From assembly GCA_036741235.1 (NCBI GenBank), contig DAINSQ010000047.1, positions 1 to 28,766 on the forward strand: 28,766 nucleotides of DNA. Direction: 5' to 3'. The first letter of the stretch is position 1. Each line of letters begins with the position of its first letter. The position numbers were made by a program, and so were the translations under genes. The notes below the pieces were generated by a model. That model had not been told where the DNA came from, made no database searches, and saw only the letters and a program-made list of their open reading frames with translations. Shown in pieces: positions 15,183-23,585 of the stretch. The stretch comes from JABWBR01 sp036741235. Lineage in GTDB: Bacteria; Bacteroidota; Bacteroidia; Chitinophagales; Saprospiraceae.

Positions 15183-17987
15183 CTACCTCTTGCGTCTATA
15201 CCACCAGAAAGCGCCTGAGGCGCAAAACAGTGACAAAAGCGCCAACAGGGCGAGCGGCAGGCCTTGTTGGCGTTTCCATTTTACGGCGCCATTATCGCCG
15301 ACATAGGTAAGGGCGGCCCAATAGTAGGGCGACTTTTGGAATGCGGGCACAGCGGGGTCGTTGAGGTAATCGAGTTTGGCGTGGTGAAGCGCAGCGGGTT
15401 TGCTTGCGCCAGATGCCAGACGTGTGTACATATTCTTCAAAATGTGTGCGGTTGCTGCTTCGTTGATAGTCCATAGTGAGGCCACGAGGCCCTTTGCCCC
15501 GGCATAGGCAAAAGCTCTGGACAGGCTCATTACGCCTTCTCCTTGTTTGAACTCGCCAAGTGCGGTTTGACAGGCGCTGAGTACAACCAGGTCGGCATGC
15601 AAATTGAGGGCATAGATATCGGGCAGATAAGCCGCCCTGTCGAACAACTCCACCCGGGGAAGCGCGCCGCTGCTGTCTACTCCGGCGTGAGTGGAAAGAT
15701 GGACAATTTGATAAAGAGGTCCGAGTTGCGATAAAGCCTCCCAGTCGGCCTGCTCATCAAACAGCGAGCGGCTACCGCGGGGCGCCTCCTGGCGGCCTGC
15801 AAGTAAAGGGGGTAATCCTCTTTGCTTATGTTGAAAACGCGGCGACAAGTGCAGCAATAGTCGGTGGGCCTTTACCGTCAGCGCTCGCTGACGCTCCATA
15901 ACAGCCAGCGAAAAAGCATAATGAACAGAATGTTTTTTTATAAGAAACGGCGCTGCTTCCCAGGATGAGTGTTCAGCAGGGCGGTATAATAGGGTTTCAA
16001 AGGGTACAAAAGCCAGCCAGGCATCGGGGATAATCAGCAACCGGTCAACATGCAATTTATATGGAGCAATGACGGGTTGTAAAACCTGTTTATAAACGTG
16101 GTAGGACAGATCCAGAAAAGGCCCGGGTTTTTGTTGGGCCGTGCGCGATTGCATCAAGTTTAGCAACTGCTGAATTGCAGCTTCAAGCGTATCAGAAGAC
16201 GCTAGCATGTGCCACTCCGCCTTGCCGTCGGGCAAACGGACAAAGGCAAAAGTCGACTGACTGCCGACGAAATATTCAATCACCGCGTATTCCGGCAACG
16301 TACGGCAAATGTCTGCAATTTTGTCGCCGCTCAAGGCCTCGGTTTGACGTCGATAGGCCGCTTCCTCGGGATACTGGGCTGCCAGTTTTCGTTCATTGGC
16401 GTTCCATTCATCCATCAGCGTATTGCGCTGTAATTGCCATAACACGCGTTGCGAAGCCTGCGGGTGTAACATCAGTTCCCGGTCAAAGTAGGCGATTTGC
16501 CGGCGCAATTGTTTTTGTTTTTCAAATAAAGGATTACTATTTATTTTATTACTGTGAAAACGGTTGCGATGCAGCGCGTCCAGCAAAAGCGCTGCTTTGG
16601 CCTGCTCGGCAAAGGTCCAGGCGGTATAAAGCAGGCTATTTGAACGGGTCAATCGGTATAGTTCCCATGCAATCAAAAGGGCCTTTTCTGTACGCCGCCT
16701 GGTTTGCGACAATACCCACAGTTGCGCTGATTCGTATTGTAAAGCGCGCCGCAACATGGATTCGGTTTGTGTTGCCAGTTGGTAGCATTGCAGCGCGGCA
16801 AGCAAGCTTCCTGTATCTCGGCTTTGCCTGTATTGCAGCCATAGCGCTTCGGCTTTGCCGTCGAGCGCTTCGTAAATAGCGTTTTCCGGGTACAACTGAT
16901 TTGGCGAGGGTAGATCCGACGGCGCCCTGGGGCTGAAACCTGGAATTACCGTGCTAATTGACTGGTTGTATGCCTCGATAGCTTTTACAGCTTCGCCGCG
17001 TTGGACATAAATTTGCCCAAAGGCTATCCATATTTTTGCCAGATCGCGAGGCGCGCCTACAGATCGTGCCTTGCGCCCTGAAGATAACGCGCGCCGCAGG
17101 TATTGAAGCGCTTCGTCGCCGCGCTGCTGTTGATTCAATAGCCGGGATTTTGTAAGGTAAGCGCCTGATAAATAATCGTGTACCGTTTCCCTGGTTTCAT
17201 CGTTTAGCGGCATTTTTTCTAAAGTAGCAATGGCTAGATTCAACCGGTATTCCGCTTCCTTTAACTTGTTGGTCTCTATCAAGCTGGTAGCCAGCGAGCT
17301 TTGCAGCAGGGCAATTTTGTCCGGTTCGGCCCCTGTACAGTCAAGCCCTTTTTGATAATAGGCAATTGCCTTTGTATTATCGCCTTCGTTCCAGTAAGTG
17401 AGCCCGATATTGTTGTATAAACCGGCAAACGCCGCATTTTTTCCATGAGATGGATCACCTTGAATAGCCATCTGAAAAAAAACTCGGGCTTTTTCATTAT
17501 CACCCAGTCGGGTATAATTGGCGATGAGCGGTTTGAAAAAATACTCCAGCGCGTCGAAATCCTGAAAATTGTATTTGTTGTAATAACCCAATCCCTCCTC
17601 TTGCGCCTTTATAGCCTCCAAAATATTACCCAGATTAAAAAGATAAAACCCACGGCTGGCTTGTATCAACGAAAAAGCTTCTGCTTCGCCGGCCGTTTTT
17701 GCTTGTCGCCATTTCTTATGTAATGCGCTGTCTAAAATAGCCAACGCATTATTTTGATTATCAAATAAAAATTGACATTCATAATAACAGTACGCCCAGG
17801 CTTCCAGGCTATCGACTTGCCTGTAATAATTGGCTTTCAGGCGATAATAATAAATGGCGCTATCAGCTTGCCCTTCTGCTTCAAAGCGGGCTATTTGCGC
17901 ATCCCAATTGCGATCAAACTGTTGCGCATTTGCGCAATGTGTTGCCAGAAAAAAAACAATAGTAATTAACCAATAGTTATTCGCCAT
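15183..17987 (-). CDS. TPR-CHAT caspase-like protease, exported and membrane-anchored
   Basis: The 934-residue protein begins with a signal peptide (MANNYWLITIVFFLATHCANA). Residues ~40-380 are TPR repeats (NNIGLTYWNEGDNTKAIAYYQKGL, FGQIYVQRGEAVKAIEAYNQSI), followed by a helical linker. The C-terminal ~310 residues form a CHAT domain: LLIIPDAWLAFVPFETLL, VHLSTHAG with the probable catalytic His near 767, and VVLSACQTALGE with the catalytic Cys near 806, then GEGVMSLSRAFAYAGAKGLVASLW. A transmembrane segment and basic tail close it (LALLALLSLFCASGAFWWYRRKR). CHAT is a clan CD cysteine protease domain related to caspases and separase; the TPRs probably sense or recruit a partner. With signal peptide and tail anchor, the protease should face the periplasm, which is unusual compared with cytoplasmic CHAT defence proteins. 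It is the last of four minus-strand genes. Confidence 0.92.
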   Translation of the reverse strand: MANNYWLITIVFFLATHCANAQQFDRNWDAQIARFEAEGQADSAIYYYRLKANYYRQVDSLEAWAYCYYECQFLFDNQNNALAILDSALHKKWRQAKTAGEAEAFSLIQASRGFYLFNLGNILEAIKAQEEGLGYYNKYNFQDFDALEYFFKPLIANYTRLGDNEKARVFFQMAIQGDPSHGKNAAFAGLYNNIGLTYWNEGDNTKAIAYYQKGLDCTGAEPDKIALLQSSLATSLIETNKLKEAEYRLNLAIATLEKMPLNDETRETVHDYLSGAYLTKSRLLNQQQRGDEALQYLRRALSSGRKARSVGAPRDLAKIWIAFGQIYVQRGEAVKAIEAYNQSISTVIPGFSPRAPSDLPSPNQLYPENAIYEALDGKAEALWLQYRQSRDTGSLLAALQCYQLATQTESMLRRALQYESAQLWVLSQTRRRTEKALLIAWELYRLTRSNSLLYTAWTFAEQAKAALLLDALHRNRFHSNKINSNPLFEKQKQLRRQIAYFDRELMLHPQASQRVLWQLQRNTLMDEWNANERKLAAQYPEEAAYRRQTEALSGDKIADICRTLPEYAVIEYFVGSQSTFAFVRLPDGKAEWHMLASSDTLEAAIQQLLNLMQSRTAQQKPGPFLDLSYHVYKQVLQPVIAPYKLHVDRLLIIPDAWLAFVPFETLLYRPAEHSSWEAAPFLIKKHSVHYAFSLAVMERQRALTVKAHRLLLHLSPRFQHKQRGLPPLLAGRQEAPRGSRSLFDEQADWEALSQLGPLYQIVHLSTHAGVDSSGALPRVELFDRAAYLPDIYALNLHADLVVLSACQTALGEFKQGEGVMSLSRAFAYAGAKGLVASLWTINEAATAHILKNMYTRLASGASKPAALHHAKLDYLNDPAVPAFQKSPYYWAALTYVGDNGAVKWKRQQGLPLALLALLSLFCASGAFWWYRRKR

Positions 17988-18053
17988 TAGCCGGATCGCA
18001 TTATTGATCGAATTTACGGCTATAGACGATATTATTATAAAAATAATACCGGC

Positions 18054-20093
18054 TTAAAATTTCCAATAAGTAAAAGCGGACACATAAAACGCCGGTTGTT
18101 GCCCCAGGCGCAAGACTGGCCGAATGCCTAAGGCCGGGCCTTTTCTGACCATGCCGAGATGGACGTCGGCAAAAAGAGCGGGGCGAACTATCACTGTATT
18201 TCGCGGATACGTATCGCCGGATACATCGAGATCTTCAAACAGCGGAAACCAGAACTCGCGTGGCGCGTTTAATTCGGGTTCCGGACTGCGGTATTCGATC
18301 AGCCGGATTCGCTTAGTGTCGCTTATTATTGATTTACTAAATTCGAAATTGACCATTATTCCAACACCCGTACTCAGCCAATCGGTCCAATTCTTGCGCA
18401 GTTGCAGCGGCGTCAAGCCGAGAAGCAGCTTGTCTGTTTCGACAGAATGGCTGATTGTTTGAATAGAATCGACTATCCGGAACTGGATGTCGCCTGTATT
18501 TTCAATAAATATATAAGGTCGGGGTGGGAATGTATCTGTTTGGGTTGTAAACTCATTTGAAGTTACAGGATAACCGAATATAACTTCCCACTGCAAAAAA
18601 TGTCGATGCGGTTTAAAAGGGGCGGCCATTAATCCTACAAAATATTGATTGCGATCAATAAGGTCTGGGGGAAAAAAGTTGACGCCGGCCATTACCCCGG
18701 GAGAAAACCCGGCTTTAAAATCGGTGCCTGCGCTGTTGGTTCGAATCGGTGGGTTTTTATCAAAAACAATACTGGCTTTCGAAGCAAAAGCCTGTTTTTT
18801 AATTTTTTTATTAGGCACAAGCTGAAATTTGACAAACCCCTTGGTAGAGTCGCGGTCGCTGACGCCTTCCTGGCGCGTGCCCGGCAGGTAAATATTTTTA
18901 AACGTAAACACCAATTTGTTTTCCTGAAAGCTGGTATCCAGGCAACTCCATGCTACAGCCTGGGGTGGGCAAAGTAAGCTCTTGGGATAAGCGTCGAGCA
19001 CTTTCAATTGGGTGGCGTCAAGCCCGGCGGGGGCATCGCAGGTAATCTCTACTGTGCTTGCGGGGCCTTCTCCGTTATTTTGAAAATGCACCTTATAAAC
19101 CAGGTCTTTGCTGCGTATGCGCCGGAATCCCATTTTGCGTTTGGAGACGGCGATATAATTGGGGTCGTGGGAAGCCACGATTTCCATTTCGAGGTCGTAG
19201 CGTTCTACAATGCGTTGGTCGTCGCTCACCAGCAGGGCCGACACGGTAATGATGGCATGGGTGTCGGCGAGCATGTCTGGAGTGGCTTCGAGAGATACAA
19301 ACAGGTGGCGCTGTTCGCCCGGCTGGAGCCCGGTAAATTGCCATGTTGCTGAAGATACATAAGTTGCTTTCAATTGGCTGAGTTCATCTTCCATTGACGA
19401 AGCCGGCCGCAGTGTGGCATACCAGTCAAAATCAGTCGTATGTGCGCCTGCCCAGCTGTCGGGTGCGTTTAAAGGGGCGTACCAGGTTAGTTCCTGGCTG
19501 ATGTATTTTTCGCCAAAATGGGCGCGGGATTCGAGAAAACGAAAATGCTCGCTTTTGTAGTCGCGTTGGTTAAAAAAGAGATAGAGTTTGCCCGATTGCA
19601 TTATTGGACTTTGATTGGCATAAGCGAGCATCCCCACCCATTCCTCGCCGGCGCGGGGGTTGCGCACGGCTTTCATGCCCAGTGGCGCCATTTCGTGAGG
19701 CAAAGCGGAAGGCGTTGTCTGCAATGCGGCAATACCTTCCGGTTTTTCGCGCGGCGGTGGTATTTTTTTCTTTTTCGATTTGGGGGCTTTGCCGTTGTCG
19801 TATTTGCCGGTAGCCAGCAAAAATACTTCGTGTTCGCTGGTATCGGCGTAATAGTGCAGGGGCGTTTTTTCGTAACTGAACGTGCCGTCGCCAAATTCCC
19901 AGTAATAGTCGTAGTAGGCCGGCGGCGCTCCGGCCGTCTGGATCAGGGCGGGCAGGACGGGCGCAAAACGCACCCCGGCGCCTTCCGGTTTGGAGATAAA
20001 ATCGGACTGGCGCTCGGGTGCATTTGGCGCTTGCTGTGCATACGCCGCGGCATGCATTAGCAGACAGGTAGCAATGTGGAACAGGATTTTCAT
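18054..20093 (-). CDS. Exported PKD + DUF7619-like protein with beta-barrel-like C-terminus
   Basis: The 679-residue product has a signal peptide (MKILFHIATCLLMHAAAYA). A PKD-like Ig fold lies at about 55-100 (YYWEFGDGTFSYEKTPLHYY), followed by a lysine-rich linker (SKKKKIPPPREK). Residues ~308-455 match the DUF7619-type domain (YKVHFQNNGEGPASTVEI ... FKNIYLPG ... SIVFDKNPPIRTN), usually found in Bacteroidota surface proteins. The last ~220 residues are rich in alternating aromatic strands and end in ...SAFTYWKF, with the C-terminal Phe typical of outer-membrane beta barrels. I infer an outer-membrane protein with a large periplasmic or surface region. It lies 66 bases upstream of the CHAT gene and 65 bases downstream of the coiled-coil gene, in the same direction. 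Confidence 0.8.
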   Translation of the reverse strand: MKILFHIATCLLMHAAAYAQQAPNAPERQSDFISKPEGAGVRFAPVLPALIQTAGAPPAYYDYYWEFGDGTFSYEKTPLHYYADTSEHEVFLLATGKYDNGKAPKSKKKKIPPPREKPEGIAALQTTPSALPHEMAPLGMKAVRNPRAGEEWVGMLAYANQSPIMQSGKLYLFFNQRDYKSEHFRFLESRAHFGEKYISQELTWYAPLNAPDSWAGAHTTDFDWYATLRPASSMEDELSQLKATYVSSATWQFTGLQPGEQRHLFVSLEATPDMLADTHAIITVSALLVSDDQRIVERYDLEMEIVASHDPNYIAVSKRKMGFRRIRSKDLVYKVHFQNNGEGPASTVEITCDAPAGLDATQLKVLDAYPKSLLCPPQAVAWSCLDTSFQENKLVFTFKNIYLPGTRQEGVSDRDSTKGFVKFQLVPNKKIKKQAFASKASIVFDKNPPIRTNSAGTDFKAGFSPGVMAGVNFFPPDLIDRNQYFVGLMAAPFKPHRHFLQWEVIFGYPVTSNEFTTQTDTFPPRPYIFIENTGDIQFRIVDSIQTISHSVETDKLLLGLTPLQLRKNWTDWLSTGVGIMVNFEFSKSIISDTKRIRLIEYRSPEPELNAPREFWFPLFEDLDVSGDTYPRNTVIVRPALFADVHLGMVRKGPALGIRPVLRLGQQPAFYVSAFTYWKF

Positions 20094-20115
20094 GGCGGTA
20101 ACCGGTTTTGGCTAA

Positions 20116-20141
20116 ACAGAAAACAATATACGATTTTCTGT
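20116..20141. promoter_or_regulatory. 8-bp perfect inverted repeat upstream of the PKD/DUF7619 gene
   Basis: ACAGAAAA (20116-20123) and TTTTCTGT (20134-20141) are separated by ten bases. It lies in the 65-base gap between two co-directional genes, 23-48 bases before the start of the downstream one. It could be an operator or a small RNA hairpin; it lacks the T run of a terminator. Confidence 0.4.
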
Positions 20142-20158
20142 AAAACCCTGACTTTCAA

Positions 20159-21802
20159 TTACGTCAGCTTAAACGTAATGACAATCTTTTTCTCTTTTTC
20201 CGGCGAATCATCGCAGCCGGGTTTATGACACAATCCTATGATTACAAGATTAACGCTGTTGTCGCTGTGATAAACGGTGATCTCTTTTTCGTAGTACTTG
20301 TCAAAGGAATCAACGGGATTGGTTTTTTTGTGAAAACCGTCAATATTGTTGAGATAAAAAACGCAGTCTTTCGGAGCCTGACAATCGCAAACCCTGGCGT
20401 CTACGTTGGTAACTTTGACCCTTACGCTAACAGAATTCCCGTTTCTGGCGATAGAAGACGAAGTATCCTGTTGGGCGGTGATTTCTTCTTCGTACACCTT
20501 GTTTTTGAGTTTATCGTTTACCTCCTTGAGCTGTTCGGAAAGGGAGGCCACCTTTTTATTTAACTCCTCCCTTTGATAATTGCTCAGGTTGGGATTTTGA
20601 AGTTGGGAATATGCGTTTTGTAAATCCTTTGCAAAGCGGGCTGCATTATCTTCCAATTCTTTTTTCCTGCTATTATTGATCAGGGTGATCGTAGCCACAA
20701 TCTGGTCGCAATTGCAGGCAAGTTTTTTGGCCGGCGCGTTGGGCCGGTTGGGGTTATTGTTGCCTGCTTGTTGGAGCAAATTGTCGGGCAAGTTATTCGC
20801 AGGATGGTTGTTGGCGTGATACGCGGGACGGTCGCTTCCCGACTGGCCGGGTTGTGATTGCTCGCCGGTTTGTTCCTGGCTTTCATTGGGGGCCAAGGTA
20901 GCCGATACGCTAAAACTACCGGATTGGAGGCCGGTAACGGTAGTTGTAAAAATATAGGGGTTATGGCCGGGCGGGACCTCGATAATTTGCTGGTTGCCGC
21001 CGCTAATTAGTACGATCTGGGGTGTTTCATTGCGCAACAAAATGCTCAAGGGTTCGTCAAGGCCGTCCGTGCCGCTCACCGTGACCTGTAGAGGGGTAGT
21101 TTGGCCGCGCTGCAGATTCAGGTTGCCGGCGCTCAGCGCGATATTGATCATATTGATCGTACCGCTGGTCATAATACCGTTGTCGGCTACGTCAATATGG
21201 GTGGGGCCGGTGAGGTCGGGACCGGGGCGCACAAAGATGCCGTCCGTAGACTCGGCCAATGGCGTGTATGTTTCGCCGTCAACGCGGATGATACTATTGT
21301 GAAGATTGCCATCGGCATTGCCATTCAAAAAAATCGGCTCGCCCGTTTGCCCCACTGATGGAATATTAAATTCGTTGCCCGGAATTTGGGGATGCGATTG
21401 CCTGGTTACCGGTAGTTCGAAAACGCCGAGCGTTTTTCCAGCCTGATCTTTGATAAACCCTGCGACAGCAGTAGCCGCTACCGGGATGGCGTAAAACAGC
21501 CCACGTCCGGGCGTCGTTTTGGGGTCGGCGCCCTGGAGCTCAACGACCAATCCGTTAAGGTAAGCGCCGTTTTTTTCCTCCTGGTTTTTGTTCTTTCCTT
21601 GTGGTTTCGATTCTACACTGCCCGAAATGGTGGCGCCCTGCGACAATTGCGGCACATACACGTAGTAATCTCCCGCTTCAGTAGTCATTTTTACGGTTGT
21701 GAGACCATTGGATTGCGTGGTTTGTATCCGGTTGTTTTGAGCCTGCAAGTATCCGCTAATTGCGAAGCAAACACAAATTGAAAATAATGGAAGCTTTTTC
21801 AT
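20159..21802 (-). CDS. Exported protein with Ig-like region, coiled coil and CxC cysteine motifs; function unknown
   Basis: I do not recognise the family. The 547 residues start with a signal peptide (MKKLPLFSICVCFAISGYLQAQ). Residues ~40-300 are beta-rich and Ig-like. Residues ~305-358 are a low-complexity linker rich in Q, N, P, S. Residues ~378-440 are a charged coiled coil (KKELEDNAARFAKDLQNAYSQL ... NKKVASLSEQLKEVNDKLKNKV). The C-terminal third carries seven cysteines in clusters: ACNCD (363/365), VCDCQAPKDC (472/474/480) and GLCHKPGC (525/530), suggesting disulfides or metal binding. It is first of the three-gene run leading to the CHAT protease. An oligomeric periplasmic scaffold or ligand for that protease is possible (inference). 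Confidence 0.75.
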   Translation of the reverse strand: MKKLPLFSICVCFAISGYLQAQNNRIQTTQSNGLTTVKMTTEAGDYYVYVPQLSQGATISGSVESKPQGKNKNQEEKNGAYLNGLVVELQGADPKTTPGRGLFYAIPVAATAVAGFIKDQAGKTLGVFELPVTRQSHPQIPGNEFNIPSVGQTGEPIFLNGNADGNLHNSIIRVDGETYTPLAESTDGIFVRPGPDLTGPTHIDVADNGIMTSGTINMINIALSAGNLNLQRGQTTPLQVTVSGTDGLDEPLSILLRNETPQIVLISGGNQQIIEVPPGHNPYIFTTTVTGLQSGSFSVSATLAPNESQEQTGEQSQPGQSGSDRPAYHANNHPANNLPDNLLQQAGNNNPNRPNAPAKKLACNCDQIVATITLINNSRKKELEDNAARFAKDLQNAYSQLQNPNLSNYQREELNKKVASLSEQLKEVNDKLKNKVYEEEITAQQDTSSSIARNGNSVSVRVKVTNVDARVCDCQAPKDCVFYLNNIDGFHKKTNPVDSFDKYYEKEITVYHSDNSVNLVIIGLCHKPGCDDSPEKEKKIVITFKLT

Positions 21803-21914
21803 GATGTAAGATTTTGGGTGATGAGATTCACTTTTGTTATTACATCAGGAAAAGCGACTGTTTCTTACGCCTGAAAATTGATTTTTTAATAAAAAAAGCG
21901 ATATAATCAGGCAG

Positions 21915-22193
21915 TTGCGAGCAGTTTGCCGAACGCCCAGTCAACTGTCAAAATTCCTCAAACAATTTACTTATAACATTGAAACCGACTACCTCTACAA
22001 TATGGGTATTGAGAAGGGCATCGAGCAGGGCATCGAGATTGGCCACGACATAGCTATGAATGAAACCCAATTGTGGAAGCTGCAAGTCGCCCGAAAAATG
22101 CTGGCAGATGGCTTGCCTACAGAAAAAATCGCCGAATTCCTCGAACTAGCCGTAAACGAGGTTGAACAACTTCGCCAAACATCAGGTAAATAA
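21915..22193 (+). pseudogene. C-terminal remnant of an Rpn-family (PD-(D/E)XK nuclease/transposase-like) gene
   Basis: The frame encodes NIETDYLYNMGIEKGIEQGIEIG followed by ARKMLADGLPTEKIAEFLELAVNEVEQL. This is the usual tail of Rpn/YhgA-like recombination-promoting nucleases in Bacteroidota: a short linker, (I/E)-E-K-G repeats and a final helix pair. The whole N-terminal nuclease domain is missing; the frame opens with a TTG, the first ATG is at 22001, and nothing upstream in other frames restores the domain. It is therefore a decayed fragment, pointing to past insertion and deletion between the lipoprotein and coiled-coil genes. Confidence 0.75.
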
Positions 22194-22224
22194 AATAAAA
22201 AGCCCCCGGCATACACCGGAGGCT
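22191..22224 (-). terminator. Rho-independent terminator of the lipoprotein gene
   Basis: Read on the minus strand, AGCCTCCGG and CCGGGGGCT pair around a short loop and are followed by TTTTATTTTA. It lies 45 bases beyond the stop of the minus-strand lipoprotein gene. It partly overlaps the end of the plus-strand Rpn remnant, and it implies that the lipoprotein is transcribed separately from the coiled-coil/PKD/CHAT genes. Confidence 0.75.
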
Positions 22225-22268
22225 CGCGTTCAGGGATTATGGGATTGCCGTAAAATGGCAAGTCTTTT

Positions 22269-22820
22269 TTACCAGGTAATCGTGATCGTTATTTTGCCGT
22301 CCTTGAAAGTAATCGTAATTTTGATGCGCTGGGGAGGCGTACCGTCGCTATTGCCCAGTACTTCAACGCGATAGAGGCCTTTTAACACCTCCAACTGTTG
22401 CCCGCTATAAGGTAAGCCGGCATTATTGTATGCCTGTTGCATAACTTCCTTGCTCAACACAAAATCTTCTTCAACAATAAGGGCTTTTTCCTGCAAGAGC
22501 TGAAAACGCGCTTTGTCGCTGAGGTCGTCCATATCCACCTCCATGTCCATCACAACACTGCCGTCAGCCGAAGCCATGGGCTTGCACAGGGCTTCGTCAA
22601 CTTCAAGGGGGAATGTTCTGGCTACCTCATCTCGCAGGTTGTCAACGCGAATGCAGATTGAAAAGGCATCCTGGCAGGTATTGAATCGCTTGAGCAAACC
22701 GATGATGATCCACCGGGCATTGGAGGTGGGCTCGGTAATAGCCGGATCTTTTACACATGCCGTAAAGCTGATACCCATCAAAGTTGCAATTGCGAGGCCG
22801 AGGAAATACTTCTTGTTCAT
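22269..22820 (-). CDS. Small lipoprotein of unknown function, divergent from the ECF sigma gene
   Basis: The 183-residue product has a lipoprotein signal (MNKKYFLGLAIATLMGISFTAC) with lipobox FTAC and Cys at residue 22, so it should be anchored to a membrane facing the periplasm or surface. The middle is acidic (VVMDMEVDMDDLSDKARF). The end has alternating lysine and beta-branched residues (RIKITITFKDGKITITITW), predicting a terminal beta hairpin ending in Trp. No family is recognised. It is transcribed away from the sigma gene across a 186-base divergent region and has its own terminator. A target of, or an input to, the sigma/anti-sigma pair is plausible. Confidence 0.78.
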   Translation of the reverse strand: MNKKYFLGLAIATLMGISFTACVKDPAITEPTSNARWIIIGLLKRFNTCQDAFSICIRVDNLRDEVARTFPLEVDEALCKPMASADGSVVMDMEVDMDDLSDKARFQLLQEKALIVEEDFVLSKEVMQQAYNNAGLPYSGQQLEVLKGLYRVEVLGNSDGTPPQRIKITITFKDGKITITITW

Positions 22821-22958
22821 GATCGTTGTTGTTTAAAAAGTTAGTGATAGTTTCTTTCTTACAGGCTTTTTGATCGCCTTACGACCATACATCCCCGCAT
22901 TGACAAAAATCTTATGCCTTGCTTTTGTTAAAAAAATGTTAACTTGGGTGAATGAAGA

Positions 22959-22986
22959 ATGAAAAATTTCATTACCAATTTTTCAT
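22959..22986. promoter_or_regulatory. 10-bp perfect inverted repeat 21 bases before the sigma factor start
   Basis: ATGAAAAATT (22959-22968) and AATTTTTCAT (22977-22986) are exact reverse complements separated by eight bases. The position just ahead of the sigma ATG (23007) fits an operator or a 5'-leader stem. Nearest promoter-like sequence is TTG (22919-22921) - N18 - TAACTTGG, a weak match. Confidence 0.5.
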
Positions 22987-23006
22987 GTCCTAATTAATAA
23001 ACAACG

Positions 23007-23585
23007 ATGCCTGATCAACAACACCCTGATCAACAATATATTACAGCGCTTTGCACTGGCAATGAGGCATTGATCAGGGAGATATACAGCAAATATGCGC
23101 GCAGCGTACAGATCTGGGTGACGCAAAACAACGGGGAAGTTGCCGATGCCCAGGATTTATTCCAGGATGCACTGATGGCTGTGTACGACCGATACTGCGG
23201 ACGCGACTTCACCCTGACGAGCTCGCTGGGCGCGCTGCTGCTGGCTATTTGTCGTCGAAAATGGTTCGATCGGCTAGCTCAAAAAAACCGGGAGGAAGGC
23301 GTAAGGAAATGGGAAGAAACCCGATATAACGAAGAAGACTCTGAATGGGAGGCAGCCGAGGCGGCTATTGAACAACAAAAAAAGCAGGAATGCCTGTCGA
23401 GGGTATTCTTGTTGCTCAGCGAGCAATGCCAGAAACTGCTTGCTTTGATCGCTGAAGGCGCTCATACGGTGGAACAAATTGCCCTCGATCTGGGCTTCGC
23501 CAATGCCAACGCGCTGTACCAAAGCAAACACCGCTGTACCGCTCGCTGGCGTCAATTATTTAACGAGCATTACCAAGAAAAATGA
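23007..23585 (+). CDS. ECF-type RNA polymerase sigma factor
   Basis: A 192-residue sigma-70-family protein with only regions 2 and 4. Region 2 runs from about 22 to 95 (LIREIYSKYARSVQIWVTQ, DAQDLFQDALMAVYDRY, LGALLLAICRRKWFDRLAQ). A charged linker follows, then region 4 from about 130 to 187 (LSRVFLLLSEQCQKLLALI, HTVEQIALDLGFANANALYQSKHRCTARW). It directs RNA polymerase to alternative promoters. Its stop overlaps the next start (ATGA), the arrangement expected for a sigma/anti-sigma pair. The neighbouring minus-strand exported genes are the obvious candidate regulon. Confidence 0.92.
   Translation: MPDQQHPDQQYITALCTGNEALIREIYSKYARSVQIWVTQNNGEVADAQDLFQDALMAVYDRYCGRDFTLTSSLGALLLAICRRKWFDRLAQKNREEGVRKWEETRYNEEDSEWEAAEAAIEQQKKQECLSRVFLLLSEQCQKLLALIAEGAHTVEQIALDLGFANANALYQSKHRCTARWRQLFNEHYQEK

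Noticed and set aside
18001..18053. CGTCTA (minus strand, 18028-18023) as an ECF -10 box for the CHAT gene
   Set aside because: It resembles some ECF -10 elements, but no matching -35 stands 16-18 bases upstream, and the related CGTATA at 20127-20132 may be coincidence.
22952..22997. Two 12-13-codon mini-ORFs ahead of the sigma gene as leader peptides
   Set aside because: Both ATGs fall in AT-rich inverted-repeat DNA, overlap each other in different frames and show no regulatory codon pattern; chance is the simpler explanation.
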